Under the pieces are notes generated by a model. That model made no database searches and was not told the origin of the DNA. It saw nothing but the letters and a program-made list of their open reading frames with translations. Positions 13,985 through 28,820 of a stretch of 64,000 nucleotides of DNA are shown in pieces. Made by a program: the position numbers and the translations under genes. Origin of the DNA: Macrobrachium rosenbergii (lineage: Eukaryota; Arthropoda; Malacostraca; Decapoda; Palaemonidae); the NCBI RefSeq assembly GCF_040412425.1, contig NC_089767.1, positions 41,709,509-41,773,508 on the forward strand, written 5' to 3'. Position 1 is the first letter of the stretch. Every line of letters begins with the position of its first letter.

Positions 13985-14235
13985 ATATACACACGCGTGT
14001 GAGTAATTGCTCGTACATGTGCACATATATGATTGTTTCAAAATATTCGTGTAAATATGAACGCAATTAGAGATTCCCACCCTCAAGCACTCCTTACATT
14101 TGTGGATGCGGTATTCATTACGAAAACTTTGAAATACCAACGGGAAATAAGTCCGTATGGATTTAATCTCCCAACGAGTCTCGATCCCATGTGATGAAGA
14201 GTCACGCATCAACACCTGACCAGTTTTTTCATTCA
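13985..14235 (-). mobile_element. tRNA-like SINE candidate
   Basis: On the - strand, an A-box-like TGGTCAGGTGTTGATGCG (near 14224-14207) is followed about 20 bases later by a B-box-like GGGATCGAGACTC (near 14189-14177). Spacing fits a tRNA-derived RNA polymerase III promoter. The body then runs toward the (AT)n tract at 13908-13964, which would be the 3' tail. The match to a specific tRNA is weak. Confidence 0.5.
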
Positions 14236-14779
14236 TTTCGACCAAGAGCAAAATACTTAGCAACGTATAATCCTACTGGAGCCGGAATTATTAAGGCATA
14301 CTATGCTATGTTGCCAACTAGCAACATCTCTCCCTGAAGTTCTCTTGCACGCATGTTTGTTTTTATTTTTGATACCAGATGTTTCCTCACATGTTATACA
14401 TAGATATTACTGATAGTAATCAAATGGGAGATGAGCTTTTTATAACAACTGACGAATATGACCTTGCTGGCAGATAATTCTATATAACATCCTACGCGAA
14501 AAATCTAATACCTTCCTTAACCTCCTGACCGATAACAATAAATTTGGCTTCCTGATACGCGATTACACACCAGGCTAAAAATAAACAATTTAATGTGTTT
14601 ATCCGGGAACTGAGTTACTGCCAGTATTTACCGACCGTTTACGTTTTGTTGACACTGCTTGCCATCCGCGTTTTTTATGTTCGGAGGAATCATTAGCTTT
14701 CAGTGTTTGTTTAAGATGAGGACCAGCGATGAAAATTTTGCGGGTTTACTCATTTATATATATATATTATGTATTATAT
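14236..14779. other. Non-coding unique sequence
   Basis: No feature recognised. Confidence 0.4.
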
Positions 14780-15000
14780 ATTTACTCATTTTAAAGTGTA
14801 GTGTATATATTTATATTTGTATACGAACATGCATAAACAGATGCATACATATATACTTATACATACATACATATATTTATATATATGAATATATAATATA
14901 TATATGTATGTATGCATGTATAAGTATACATGTATACATCTCTTTATGCATGCTTGCATACAAATATAAATATATCCACTACACTTTGAAATTAGTAAAT
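14780..15000. mobile_element. AT-rich foldback element, arms about 105 bp
   Basis: The whole segment is an imperfect palindrome. Left end TTTACTCATTTTAAAGTGTA pairs with right end CACTTTGAAATTAGTAAA, and the interior TATATTTATATTTGTATAC pairs with GCATACAAATATAAATATA. The two strands therefore encode similar peptide frames, which are not genes. It resembles a MITE or foldback insertion; no clear target duplication. Confidence 0.8.
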
Positions 15001-15302
15001 GTATAATACACACACACATATATATTAAAAAATATATCTATATAAATAAAAGCTAGTCGTATAACAACGTTCCAAAAAATATGAGTGCCTGAAATATGTT
15101 ACTGCTAAGGAATGATATGTCTACACAGAAAAATTGCCATGAACAGTTTATCAATTTTTTTTATTGGTATTTGTGTAGGGGAGCAAATAGTAATAGGTTA
15201 CTCAAGACCTAATAGATTAAATAGATCCTTGCATATGAAAGCGGAATGAGGGTGCTGTAGATGAAAGAGGAATGAGAATGCTATACATTTAAGCCTGTAA
15301 AG

Positions 15303-15507
15303 GGGTCTATTCACACTATACCTGCACGTAAACGGACATGCACCTGACCTGTACCGGACCGTATCCTGCATACACGTTCACACTGCACCGTACACTCTCC
15401 AGCGTTGACGGTCGTAGCTTTGTGAACGCGTGATCCCTGGATCATCTCTTTGTATATTACCCTTTTGACAATTAACCATCTGGTATTCTTGATCTTATTG
15501 TTTACCT

Positions 15508-15600
<93 letters not shown>

Positions 15601-15741
15601 GTGTCCATATATATAGGTGACGGTCCGTGCCGGTGCGGTACAGTGTGAATGCTACAATGCAAATCCCACTGAAGAATATTTTGCCAGTCCGCTACGGTAC
15701 GGTTACGTGCGGGTGCATTTAAGTATAGTGTGAATAGACCC
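15303..15741. mobile_element. 439-bp MITE with perfect TIRs and internal (AT)n
   Basis: Left end GGGTCTATTCACACTATA is exactly mirrored by the right end TATAGTGTGAATAGACCC. Sub-terminal CG-rich segments (CCTGCACGTAAACGG; CCGTACGGT-like motifs) are also inverted. An (AT)n tract at about 15511-15596 sits mid-element. There is no coding capacity. The target duplication is unresolved (flanks TAAAG and TAATA share TAA, as in PIF/Harbinger, but not cleanly), so the superfamily is not assigned. Confidence 0.88.
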
Positions 15742-16254
15742 TAATATAAGCGAGTTTCTGAAGAAGAAGAAGAAGAAGTAGTAAGGACAGCATAAAAGGG
15801 GAAAGGCAGGTGATGAACTGTCTCAGATTATAGATGCAGAAGTTGGAGTTGACTGACAATTACAACTACCGGTACTAAGAAAGCATATAACTCCTACCAA
15901 TCAGCTATTCAGTAACCCTAAATAAAGTTACTCCTGGAAAAAACTAAAATTAACTCACTCCTGGAAGGACTCTAAATTAACTCACTCCTGGAAAAGCATA
16001 GTATTAAAATTAAAAAAAAAAAAACTGACAGAAAAATAATGCTGTGACATGCATGTGTGTGTTTGCGTGTGTGTGTGTGATAGAATATTGCGGCTTTCTT
16101 TTGTTCTAGAAAACAGACAGGTGTACACCATGATATATAATAATAATAATAACAGGGTTTTCACTACTGAGAAATTAAGGCAAAAGAACAATGAAGCGAG
16201 TGACCAGTGTAATATACACTAGCACAATACAGCTCGCTACTTGCAATGAATCTT
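15742..16254. other. Non-coding unique sequence
   Basis: Contains short GAA, GT and AAT runs and a triple 'ACTCCTGGAA' motif near 15930-15990. No gene seen. Confidence 0.4.
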
Positions 16255-16815
16255 AGCACCATGAACTATTCTGCCTTAAAATGGAATACTGCAGTATCTG
16301 CAAAAAGACAGAACTGAGAAAAATGGTATATACTCCCTTGCCTTACTGCTGATTTTGCAATGCTGCAAATGGGACCCCCTAAATACTCATGGAAAGCATT
16401 GAAGAATCATTCTGAAACTGCAGTAACTTGTGTATTACTGTTTCACGAGCCCAATAGGCGGCATGTCTCAATTTCGAAAATTTTGCAGATACTGCAAATG
16501 GGACCCCCCTAAATAAAGCACTGCAATCATTCTGAAACTGCAGAAACTTGTGTATTAGTGTTTCACGAGCCCAATAGGTGGCATATCTCAATTTCGAAAA
16601 TTTTGCAGATACTGCAGTTTTCCATTTCAGGGCAGTATTATTCACGACCCTAAATTTGGATTATTCGGGAGAAATTAACATCTCCCATCTTTTCCTCTCG
16701 CCATCGAAGCCAAGTCGGAAACGAATTAATTCTCTATTTAATCTCAAAACCCAGCGAGAGCAAATGGAGCGTTACTGCAGTTTCAGAATGATTCTTCTTC
16801 AATGCTTTACTGTTT
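16255..16815. mobile_element. Foldback/duplicated element, about 560 bp
   Basis: A unit of about 120 bp (GAATCATTCTGAAACTGCAG ... CACGAGCCCAATAGG ... TTTCGAAAATTTTGCAGATA) is present twice in tandem at 16390-16620. The ends are inverted: TGCCTTAAAATGGAATACTG near 16272 faces CAGTTTTCCATTTCAGGGCA near 16615, and AAGCATTGAAGAATCATTCT near 16395 faces AGAATGATTCTTCTTCAATG near 16784. Confidence 0.75.
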
Positions 16816-17027
16816 ATCGTAAAGTGAAGATATTGATTATAAGGCCCAGATTCGAACACTGGCCGGAATAGATATAAAGTACTTAATTATTAAATTCCCA
16901 TGAGCTGGAAGTTATTACCAAGGTTTGGTGAATTCAATGTCACACGATATCTATGGGTTTTTTGAGTGTATGTGTATATTTATATCTAAAGAGTACATAC
17001 ATGTACATATTTGTGTTCATACACACA

Positions 17028-17871
<844 letters not shown>

Positions 17872-18160
17872 GGAATGGAATGAAACATCAAATTTAGGCC
17901 AAAAGCCAAGCGCTGGGACCTACAAGGCCATTCAGGGCTGAAAGTGAAATTGAGACTAAAAAGGCTTTAAAGGTGTAACTGGGGGACAACCTCGCAGTTG
18001 CACTATAAAACAACTAATAGGAGAGGGTGGAAAGTAAGATGGAAGAAAGACAATATGAACGGGGGTACAATTAAGGGAATGAAATGGGTTGCAGCCACGG
18101 GCCGAAGGGACGCCGCCTACAGGTGAGGTGCCCGAACAGCGCTACCCCTCTAAGGAGACT
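17872..18160 (+). mobile_element. Family A dispersed element, near full length
   Basis: AATTTAGGCCAAAAGCCAAG, GCGCTGGGACCTACAAGG, GAAATTGAGACTAAAAAGG, ACAACCTCGCAGTTGCAC, GAGAGGGTGGAAAGTAAG, GGGTTGCAGCCACGGGCCG follow in family order. The 3' end is partly deleted. Confidence 0.9.
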
Positions 18161-18555
18161 AATGTTCGGTAATTTCAAGTCATTACCTAATTTCTTATCG
18201 TTTCATTTCTCCTGCCAATCCATCACCTATTTATTGATCTTCAGAGTTCCTCTCTTTTACCCTAACTAAACTTCTGAACCATAGTTCTTCACTAATAAAC
18301 ATAAAAACTTTCCAGAAAAGATAAACCACCTATGCCAATCATTCTTTCACCTATGATAACTGTGCATTCGAACAGGTATACCATCATATAACGTGACGTC
18401 ATTTGAATGCGTTTACAATATCCTGTTTACGTAATGCGACGTCTATGACCCCATTCATCATTCCTGACGTATAAATATGAAATGTTACCAAGGCGCAACA
18501 CGCCTTTATGTCAGTCCGATCATTTCCTCGTTGACAGCTTAAGACGAAATTGAAT
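18161..18555. other. Non-coding unique sequence
   Basis: No feature recognised. Confidence 0.4.
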
Positions 18556-19104
<549 letters not shown>

Positions 19105-19204
19105 TTTGTATACACTTCAGAATAACCTTGCCGGGCAAGCCCAGCTCTTTCCACAGTGCCAGTTACCTCTATCGTAAACTTTTATGACTTATGTTACATC
19201 AACC

Positions 19205-19668
19205 TTACAGTATATCTGGTAATTTGGAACCTCAAATAACAATATCTCGTAATCGGGAACATCAAAATAAAAATATTTGGTAATTTGGAACCTCAAATAA
19301 AGATATCTGGTAATCTGGAACACCAAATAAAAATATCTGGTAATTTGGAACCTCAAATAACAATATCTGGTAATCTGGAACATCAAATAAAAATATCTGG
19401 TAATTTGGAACCTCAAATAAAGATATCTGGTAATCTGGAACATCAAATAAAAATATCTGGTAATTTGGAACAACAAATAAAGATATCTGGTAATTTGGAA
19501 CCTCAAATACAGATATCTGGTAATCTGGAACATCAAATAAAAATATCTGGTAATTTGGAACATCAAATACAGATATCTGATAATTTGGAACCTCAAATAA
19601 CAATATGTGGTGATCTGGAACATCAAATAAAAATATCTGGCAATCCGGAACATCAAATAAAAATATGA
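19205..19668. repeat. 30-bp minisatellite, about 15.5 units
   Basis: Consensus ATCTGGTAATTTGGAACCTC followed by AAATAAAGAT. Two variants (CTGGAACATC and TTTGGAACCTC) alternate in much of the array, giving a 60-bp higher-order unit. The period is divisible by three, so both strands stay open as decapeptide repeats (LEHQIKISGN on +). No gene context. Confidence 0.93.
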
Positions 19669-21051
19669 CCTAACTAACATTCAATTCATATATTTACTAA
19701 CATTTTTGCATCCACTTCATACTGCTAATTAACATCCTTTTTTTCACATCTTTCCAGATATTCTTAGCAATGGTTTTCCCAAATAGCTTTTGCACTCTCC
19801 TTTCCCTAGACAGAATGAAAACTATTTCACTAATCAGCTCATCTCGAGCACTACCTTGGACCATTAGCTCTACAGGTCTCACTTTGTCACAATATTATAA
19901 TTTCTCTAAAACGCCGAATATACGAAGGCCAAGAGAGAGAAGGTCTACCCAATTGGGTGGAGTCGCGTCCCACCTGGGGTAACTACGCAGGCGATGACGT
20001 ATCTTAGAGGTACCTGCTCATTACGACAATTCACCTGCTGACGTAGTAAGGAGGTAGACAAAGCTCCGCCTACGCTCCGCCTACATAGGGGATTTGGGGG
20101 AAGTGAGCTGACCTTGTCTCTCTTGGTCTTGTCTCCAACTGCATCTTTTAATCTAAAATTACTTTGCTCATCAACTTACCTTATCTTCGTTTGCTGTCTC
20201 CGAAGCATAGCTTGATTTTCTTAAGTTTTCTTATTGCTTTCCTCCCATGCTATTTCGTTTTCATCTTTCTTTCTCCTTCGCTCTCCTTTCATCCACAGCA
20301 TTCTGCAAAAAACAATGAATTGATACTATCTTCAAATGAACATGTGATGTTAAGTTTCTACATTTGAATAACAGTGTGGACTACGACTGCTATAAGGAAG
20401 TCCTACAGAATTACAAGTTTAAGCAAATACCATAACCGTTATGGAAGCTGGATTTACTAGCCAAAGTTTTCATAGTTCAAATTTTGGTGAATGCCGATAC
20501 CCCATACCATAGGTAAGAGGCACTTGGTACCTTACTAATCATACTTCTATTACCTTTATGTACCCACCATTTGTAAACCCCTTTCTCCACTTAAATATAT
20601 CTATGTACTGTTTTCGTCACGTACGTGTATGCGTGTCTGTGTGTGAGTGAAAGTATATGTTATCCATCATATATAGAAACAAATTAATGATAATCGGACC
20701 TGTATAAAGTAGACATTTTTCCCTGCCATTTTTTCATTATGAATAGAAGTGTAATTAATGGATTATGAACCAAGGGTTTAGATTTCCATGTGACACATCC
20801 ATAAGAAAGCCTTCGGTCATTTTTGGATTGTGGCTTCTCAGTTCGAACCAGGGAGACAGTAACAGAGACCGCTGAAGAGATAATCGACTTGATTCGAGAT
20901 AATGAATTAAGTTGTCAGATGACTGGGATATTAAAATGGGTGTCTTTATTGTATCCGTCTACTTTATCATTTTGTTGCATATTTATGAGGTCAAACAACG
21001 AAAGCGAGATGACCTGGACTGCTGACATCTCCGTTAATTCGTGGATTAATG
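19669..21051. other. Non-coding unique sequence
   Basis: No gene or family recognised. Moderately GC-rich patch at 19930-20110 with a duplicated GCTCCGCCTAC. Confidence 0.45.
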
Positions 21052-21406
21052 ATTTTTAGTTTTATGTAAAAGAAAACTATTGAGATGGCTTTGTCTGTCC
21101 GCCCTCAGATCTTGAAAACTACTGAGGCTAGAGGGCTGCTAATTGGTATGTTGATCATCCACCCTCCAATCACCAAACATACAAAATTGCAGCCCTCTAG
21201 CCCCAGTAGTTTTCATTTTATTTAAGGTTAAATTTAGCCATAATCGTGCTTCTGGCAACGATATAAGATACACCACCACCGGGCCGTGGTTAAACTTTCA
21301 TGGGCCGAGGTTCATACAGCATTAAACCGAGACCACCAAAAGACAGGTCCATTTTACGGTGGCCTTGATTATACGCTGTAGCGGCTGTACAGAAAACTGG
21401 AATTAG
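21052..21406 (+). mobile_element. Family B element, near full length
   Basis: 5' hairpin (AGTTTTATG ... AAAGAAAACT), internal stem (AAACTACTGAGGCTAGAGGG against CCCTCTAGCCCCAGTAGTTT), TAATCGTGCTTCTGGCAACG, CACCACCGGGCCGTGG, and the terminal GTACAGAAAACT are all present. The 3' terminal GC hairpin is lost. Confidence 0.92.
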
Positions 21407-21964
21407 GGAGCCGACCTACCAGTATGTCTAAATGCATAAAAATAATCTTTGATTTTCACTTCAGCTCACAAGCTTTCATCAGATATTTAGGAAATCATAA
21501 GATTTCCTAACTTGGCTTCCTTCATTAAAAGAAACAAAAAAATAAAACTTCCAAAATTGTTGTGCACTTCTGTAATCAACAGGAATACCAAAACAAGACT
21601 TAATGTTTTTCCTATCCAAGGGCCGTGAACAATCTCATTTCTAAATGCAACGTGTTAAGGAAACCATATTTAAGAATCCAAATTCAAAACGAGATACGGA
21701 CAGAAATCGAAATTACAACAGTCAAGGTCAAACCGACCGAGGACGCAAATAAACTTCTGACCTCTTTTTCACGAGAGGTTTTATGCACCAAGGAATTAAT
21801 CAGAATATAAAAGGCAGGTCTTTGTCTTCTGAATAACGAGAAAGCCAAACGGAAAAGTTCTGGCAAACTTTGTTGCATGGCTAACCAACCGTAGCAGAAA
21901 GTGTAATTAGAAACTTATTTTGGTCTGGCCTTGAACCAGTGGTATAGATTCTCAAGAGAAATTA

Positions 21965-21972
<8 letters not shown>
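21407..21972. other. Non-coding unique sequence
   Basis: No feature recognised. Confidence 0.4.
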
Positions 21973-22022
<50 letters not shown>

Positions 22023-22024
22023 AC
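21973..22024. repeat. (CT)n(CA)n compound microsatellite
   Basis: CT repeat followed directly by CA repeat. Confidence 0.95.
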
Positions 22025-22736
22025 GCATTAAGGTATAAGTTACGGCTAAAAACTTAACCCTGGAGTCCGAGAAAAGTAATTCCCGATATAAACTCTGGGA
22101 AATCATCCGTCGAGGAAGAAGCATTGAAAGCATTGTATTGTTCTCCAGCAACAGCACCCAGCCAAGGCCCTTTTATAATGGGGATTCTAAGAATCGTCTC
22201 CTAGGGAATCTAAATCCGAGGTAAGCAACACACAAGAACGAAGAATCGCGCGTGTACATAGTTGTACATATGCATAAGTTTGTATGTTTTGCTCTTTTAC
22301 GTAAATTTGAGATTGGAACTTGTATGTTCCTGACCGTTTTGTGGTTAAGAAAATAAATGGGAACCCAGAGCCTAATTCTAGGATCTTAAAATTGTGGGTA
22401 GGTCCATGTGTTCCCTACACTCATTGACATACCTCCTCTACTCCTTCAAGGAACTCAAAATCCTGCTATATACAACCCATTGTATAAATTTCTTGCGTCA
22501 TACAGGTATCCTACGGGAAATAGCATCAGGCCCTTACCAATTGTCTGTCAAATGAACACTCGCTGCGAACTTCTTTACGGGGTGTAACGTTCCAAGAGCA
22601 AAGACTTACTTTCTCGACCCTCTCTTACAATACCGTAAAATTTGACGGTATGGGTACACTTCTTACGTACAATATTCATGTGTGTTATGCACAGACTCTC
22701 ATTATTGTGAATGAGTTTCCCATTCACGTCCACGCA

Positions 22737-22737
<1 letters not shown>
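22025..22737. other. Non-coding unique sequence
   Basis: No feature recognised. Confidence 0.4.
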
Positions 22738-22975
<238 letters not shown>

Positions 22976-23367
22976 AATTCTACTAATGCCCAAAACAATT
23001 GTGTTTGTGATAGAATTAATACATATATATATATGTATATATGCGCGTGCGCATGTACATTAGTACGTACGTATGTGTAGGGGCGCGTGCACACATGCAC
23101 GCCTTTGTCTTACGGTGACGTGTCACCGAGCACGGAAAACAAACCCGAACATCGTACGGGCCGTAAACGCCGGACTAAATCCACTGTGTTGTTTATAAGC
23201 GATTTGAACACAATGGTGAGTCTCGCAATAATGATACAAAATATTTTGGGCCGTAAATACGAAGATAAAGTCCATTATAGGCAATAAATTAAGAAGTAGA
23301 ATTGCCCTCTGTCACGCGACTGCGCCAACATTCAGTTAAGCTGATGTAAGATTGCTTTCTGTGATTT

Positions 23368-23710
<343 letters not shown>

Positions 23711-23855
23711 ATGCATATTAATATTCAAATGCTCCAGTTTAGATTAACGGAGAATAGTCGGCGATTACTTTTCCATTCGCTTTAACAAGAAGGCCGCAGA
23801 GGATAATCCTGCGTATATTGTCTTCAGCCCTACGCTCGTTTCCAGAAATTACGCC

Positions 23856-23858
<3 letters not shown>

Positions 23859-23913
<55 letters not shown>
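23859..23913. repeat. (AG)n microsatellite
   Basis: Pure AG repeat. GAACGTTGCTG occurs just after the tract and again 30 bp later. Confidence 0.97.
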
Positions 23914-23916
<3 letters not shown>

Positions 23917-24368
23917 TTGCTGGCAATTAAGATACAGGGGAACGTTGCTGTTAATAAATCTGTATTATTTTGAATATAAGTTTACTAAATCGAGGTTCTT
24001 CGTAATAACTCGCCAACACATATTTGAAAACAAAACTCTTTTCCATGTTGATATAATATCATTTAGTACGTGACGTTCTTGGTGTTATTGAGTAAAATGT
24101 TATCTTTCTAAGCAACTGAAGTCTGAATCTAAATCAATCTGTATGGCAGTGAGTGTGTGACGACCAACAAAAGGTGGACTGTTCAATCATTCTAGTTCTC
24201 AGGTTATCGCGCAGAAATGAACAGTGTGTGGGTTTGATATTGCTCGGGATAATGATTAAACTATTAATAATTACCAACAGATATTAAACAAAACTTTAAC
24301 TTTATATCTTTGGTTTTATGTCGTAGTTATAATAAATTCGCGTTTTATACTAATCTTAAAATTGCATA
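23914..24368. other. Non-coding unique sequence
   Basis: No feature recognised. Confidence 0.4.
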
Positions 24369-24526
24369 CCCCGTAGGAGGGTAATGCCGCCAGTACAACT
24401 CATGCGGTGCATTGTCGGCATTACTTATGGTTCTTTGCAGCGTGCCTTCGGCCCCTAGCTGCAACCCCTTTTGTTCCTTTTACTCTACCTCCTTTTATAT
24501 TCTCTTTCTTCCATCTTACTTTTATC
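24369..24526 (-). mobile_element. Family A dispersed element, 3' half, reverse orientation
   Basis: The only - strand copy of family A in the window. Plus-strand text shows CCCCGTAGGAGGGTAATGCC, GCAGCGTGCCTTCGGCCCC, TAGCTGCAACCCC and TTTCTTCCATCTTACTTT, the complement of the family's distal half. Confidence 0.88.
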
Positions 24527-25182
24527 TGAGTGTTTAACCAAATATGCAAGATATAATGGATATACATGTGTAGGTACTGAATGATGTAAGTACTTAGAAT
24601 AACTAGCTGTCATAAATCCACACGACAAAGTGAACTGGGAAATCACTTAACTTATAAATAGGCAATTAGGTCAAACCTAGAAGAGGTAAAATCATTTCAG
24701 TCTCCGTCTCTCACCCACTCAAGACCACACAACCCTTTAATGAACAGATGTGCAAAAATAAGCACAGATATTTTGGGAGAAAGGGGTTAAGTAAGAAATG
24801 AAAGATGGGGGGGCGGGAATGCTAAAATTATGGTCGAATAATAATTGTTGTTGGTCAAAGGGCAGAGAGAGAGAGAGGGCGGGGGGATGGGTCTGATTCT
24901 TGTAGGAGGAGGGGTTGAAAAGGGGGAGGGTCAATGAAATGCTGTTTCAGTGGAACCGAGGTACCAGGTCCCTCGGAGAGGCGGCTGACGAAGTGCTGAC
25001 GTGAACTAAATTACAGAATAATATAGAAACATATTAATTTCCTTATGAGGTCGACTAATCACGGCCTGACATGACACAGGCGAGATGGCGTGAGCCACAA
25101 ACGCTTTTATGGCTCCGATGAAAGAGCATCCGTCTTGGAGGAAGGAAAGGAAAGGAAAAGAATGGGACGGAGAGAGAAGAGG

Positions 25183-25242
<60 letters not shown>

Positions 25243-25293
25243 GGGAAAGTAACAAGGCCTATACAGCACCTTTTTGACCTTGCTTTGCTCAGA
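24527..25293. other. Non-coding; (AG)n at 25188-25238
   Basis: Purine-rich stretch at 24775-24935 and an AG microsatellite. No gene recognised. Confidence 0.5.
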
Positions 25294-25595
25294 GCAGCGT
25301 TTTTCAAATTTTTTCTTTTTTTTTTTTACAGCGACCCACAGCAAGAACGACATTTTTGCACTGTGACCCATTATACAAACAGACTATTCACTAGGTTCAT
25401 ATATTTAGCATTGACAATTCACATGTATATTTCTTATATTCCGCACATACTGGAATTTTATGTATCTATTTGTATGAGTGTAAAAATATTATTTTTAGAA
25501 AAATAAATTTAAAGGAAATTCCAACAAAAATTTAAAGTAAATATTTGAAAAATAAATGTCATTTAATGAGATGGATGTGCTTGTTTGTTCATAAG

Positions 25596-25975
25596 CACCT
25601 GATTCCAGTTAGGAACAAAGCACCTGATTCCAGTTGGGAACAAAGCACCTGATTCCAGTTGGGAACAAAGCACCTGATTCCAGCTGGGAACAAAGCACCT
25701 GATTCCAGTTGGGAACAAAGCACCTGATTCCAGTTGGGAACCAGTTGGGAAGCCCTGATTCCAGTTGGGAACAAAGCACCTGATTCCAGTTGGGAACAAA
25801 GCACCTGATTCCAGTTGGGAACAAAGCACCTGATTCCAGTTGGGAACAAAGCACCTGATTCCAGCTGGGAACAAAGCACCTGATTCCAGTTGGGAACAAA
25901 GCACCCGATTCCAGTTGGGAACAAAGCACCCGATTCCAGCTGGGAACAAAGCACCTGATTCCAGTTGGGAATAGA
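25596..25975. repeat. 25-bp minisatellite, about 15 units
   Basis: Unit CAGTTGGGAACAAAGCACCTGATTC with few variants (T/C in CAGTTGG/CAGCTGG; CACCTG/CACCCG) and one disturbed unit near 25741-25760. High unit identity indicates recent expansion. All three reverse frames stay open with peptides such as PNWNQVLCSQLESGALF; these are not genes. It lies at the 3' end of the transposase remnant. Confidence 0.95.
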
Positions 25976-25981
25976 GAAGAC

Positions 25982-26395
<414 letters not shown>

Positions 26396-27143
26396 CTAAA
26401 GACAAAAAAATACAGGTAAACACTCGCAAATTCCCATCATCCAGGTGGGGTTACTCCTAATTTCCAAATGTTGATTATATTAATACCCATTTAAACTTAA
26501 TATTTCGAAAAACTTTTACCTGTATAAAAAGACTGGTGGACAAATAGACACAAAACTCAAAAGCATATCTAATTGAAGCATTCGAGAGAACATATTATCT
26601 CCGCCTACCTGGAACAAATCGTCATCTGTTGATGAACAAGACAGATAAACTCTGTGAAAAAAATATATACAGTACGAGCTTACCTTTAATGTCTATAAGT
26701 GCGGAGACTAAGTCTGAGTGAAGTAAAAAAAATGTAAAGACTGAGAAAAGATATAAAAATTAAGTAAAAAAACTGTTGACAACTAGCCATTCAATTTTAG
26801 AACAACCTTGTTAACGATTAACGATTCAAGACGAGAGACTGAGTGTGTTTGTCGATTGCCGAGTTGTTGATGACAACTAGTTATCAAAATGTAACCAAAC
26901 TTGTTTGATAGTTAAGGATTCAAGGAAAAAAGTGAGGGGGGGGGGGGGAGGGGAGGGGGGAGGGGAAGGGGGAGGGAGGGAGAGACTGTCGATGCCTTGG
27001 ACAAAACTTGAAGTTATTTTGATTGCGATTTCATCATTTCTGTACAGTTTATGTATAATACTATGTTTTTTTTTTCGCGACCCATTTCATGTATCTAGCC
27101 ACCCAGTGAAGAAGGGTCGGAACCCATAGTTTGAAAAAAGCTG

Positions 27144-27731
27144 GCTTAGCTGTACGATACATAACAGAGATACAAAAAAAAATACAAAATATAGAAACAG
27201 TCATTAAACGAACTACTGATATATTTTTCCAAGTTGTAAATATTAAAAAAAAAAAAAAGTGGGGGTGGGGGCTTACTGATAAAAAAGCAAAATCAATGGT
27301 AAAAGCAGATTGCAATATAAACAAACCACCTTTACCACCGACAGTCCTACACATATTCATTACAATACATATAACAACAGAAATAAATATATTACAATGT
27401 AAAGCCCACGTGGCAAAACTTGTAAAGTCCCTTTCCACCGAACACGAGTGATCAATTTTTTTTTATTTATATTTATATATACCTTCAGAGACACGAACGT
27501 ATAATGAATAAAGCACAGTAGTACGCACGAACAGATGCACGAATACTTAATCGGACGATAATAAGAGATTGATGTCACCAAGTTTCTCATTATGGATCAA
27601 ACTGTATTATCTTGGGTGTGGATGGAGCATTACAGTAAGAGCTGGGACGGATTAAAGAAAGAAAATTTTTGTGAGGCAAATCAATTCTTTGAAAGGTTAA
27701 TAAACCCGTACGTAAAATTCTGTCTTCTACC

Positions 27732-27732
<1 letters not shown>
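27144..27732. other. Non-coding AT-rich sequence
   Basis: Contains an A-run followed by GTGGGGGTGGGGG near 27244-27270. No gene recognised. Confidence 0.4.
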
Positions 27733-27798
<66 letters not shown>

Positions 27799-27892
27799 AT
27801 TACTTTTATTATTATATTATTGTTATTATTATTGTTGTTGTAAGAAATGGGCAAAAATTCGTATGGAACAAGCTTGAGCAACCATATTATTA

Positions 27893-27943
<51 letters not shown>
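27733..27943. repeat. Duplicated (ATT)n array
   Basis: Two ATT tracts (about 27733-27796 and 27890-27942) are each followed by a related unique segment (AAGAAATGGGCAAAAATTCG near 27842; AAGAAATTAGCAAAATTTCG near 27944). The tract plus spacer was therefore duplicated as a unit, like the GAA array at 1.7-2.2 kb. Confidence 0.92.
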
Positions 27944-28056
27944 AAGAAATTAGCAAAATTTCGTTTGAAACAACCTCAGTGACCATTAATTTGCAAATTA
28001 GGGCCAAATATGTGTATGTGTGTATATACATACATACATATATATACATACACACC

Positions 28057-28560
<504 letters not shown>

Positions 28561-28820
28561 TGAACTGAATTGGATACATAGAATTTAGGCCAGAGGCCAA
28601 GCACTGGGACCTATGAGGTCACTCAGCGCTGAAACTGAAATTGACAGTAAATGGTTTGAAAGGTGTAACAGGATGAAAACCTCGCAGCTGCACTATGAAT
28701 CAATTGTTAGGAGAGGGCTGAGGAAAGTAAGATGGAAGAGTGAATATGAAAGGAGGTAGAGTAAAAGGAACGAAAGGGGTTGCAGCTAGGGGCCTAAAGG
28801 AAGGCACTACCCCCTACGAG
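28561..28820 (+). mobile_element. Family A dispersed element
   Basis: TGAACTGAATTGGATACATA then AATTTAGGCCAGAGGCCAAG, CACTGGGACCTATGAGGTCA, GAAAACCTCGCAGCTGCAC, AGGGGTTGCAGCTAGGGGCC and ACTACCCCCTACGAG. The segment CACGCTGCAAAGAACC ... TGCACTGACG is deleted. Confidence 0.92.

Noticed and set aside
19189..19680. 163-residue and 127-residue repeat proteins on both strands
   Set aside because: Both strands open simultaneously because the 30-bp period is divisible by three; no start context, exon neighbours or known repeat-protein motif.
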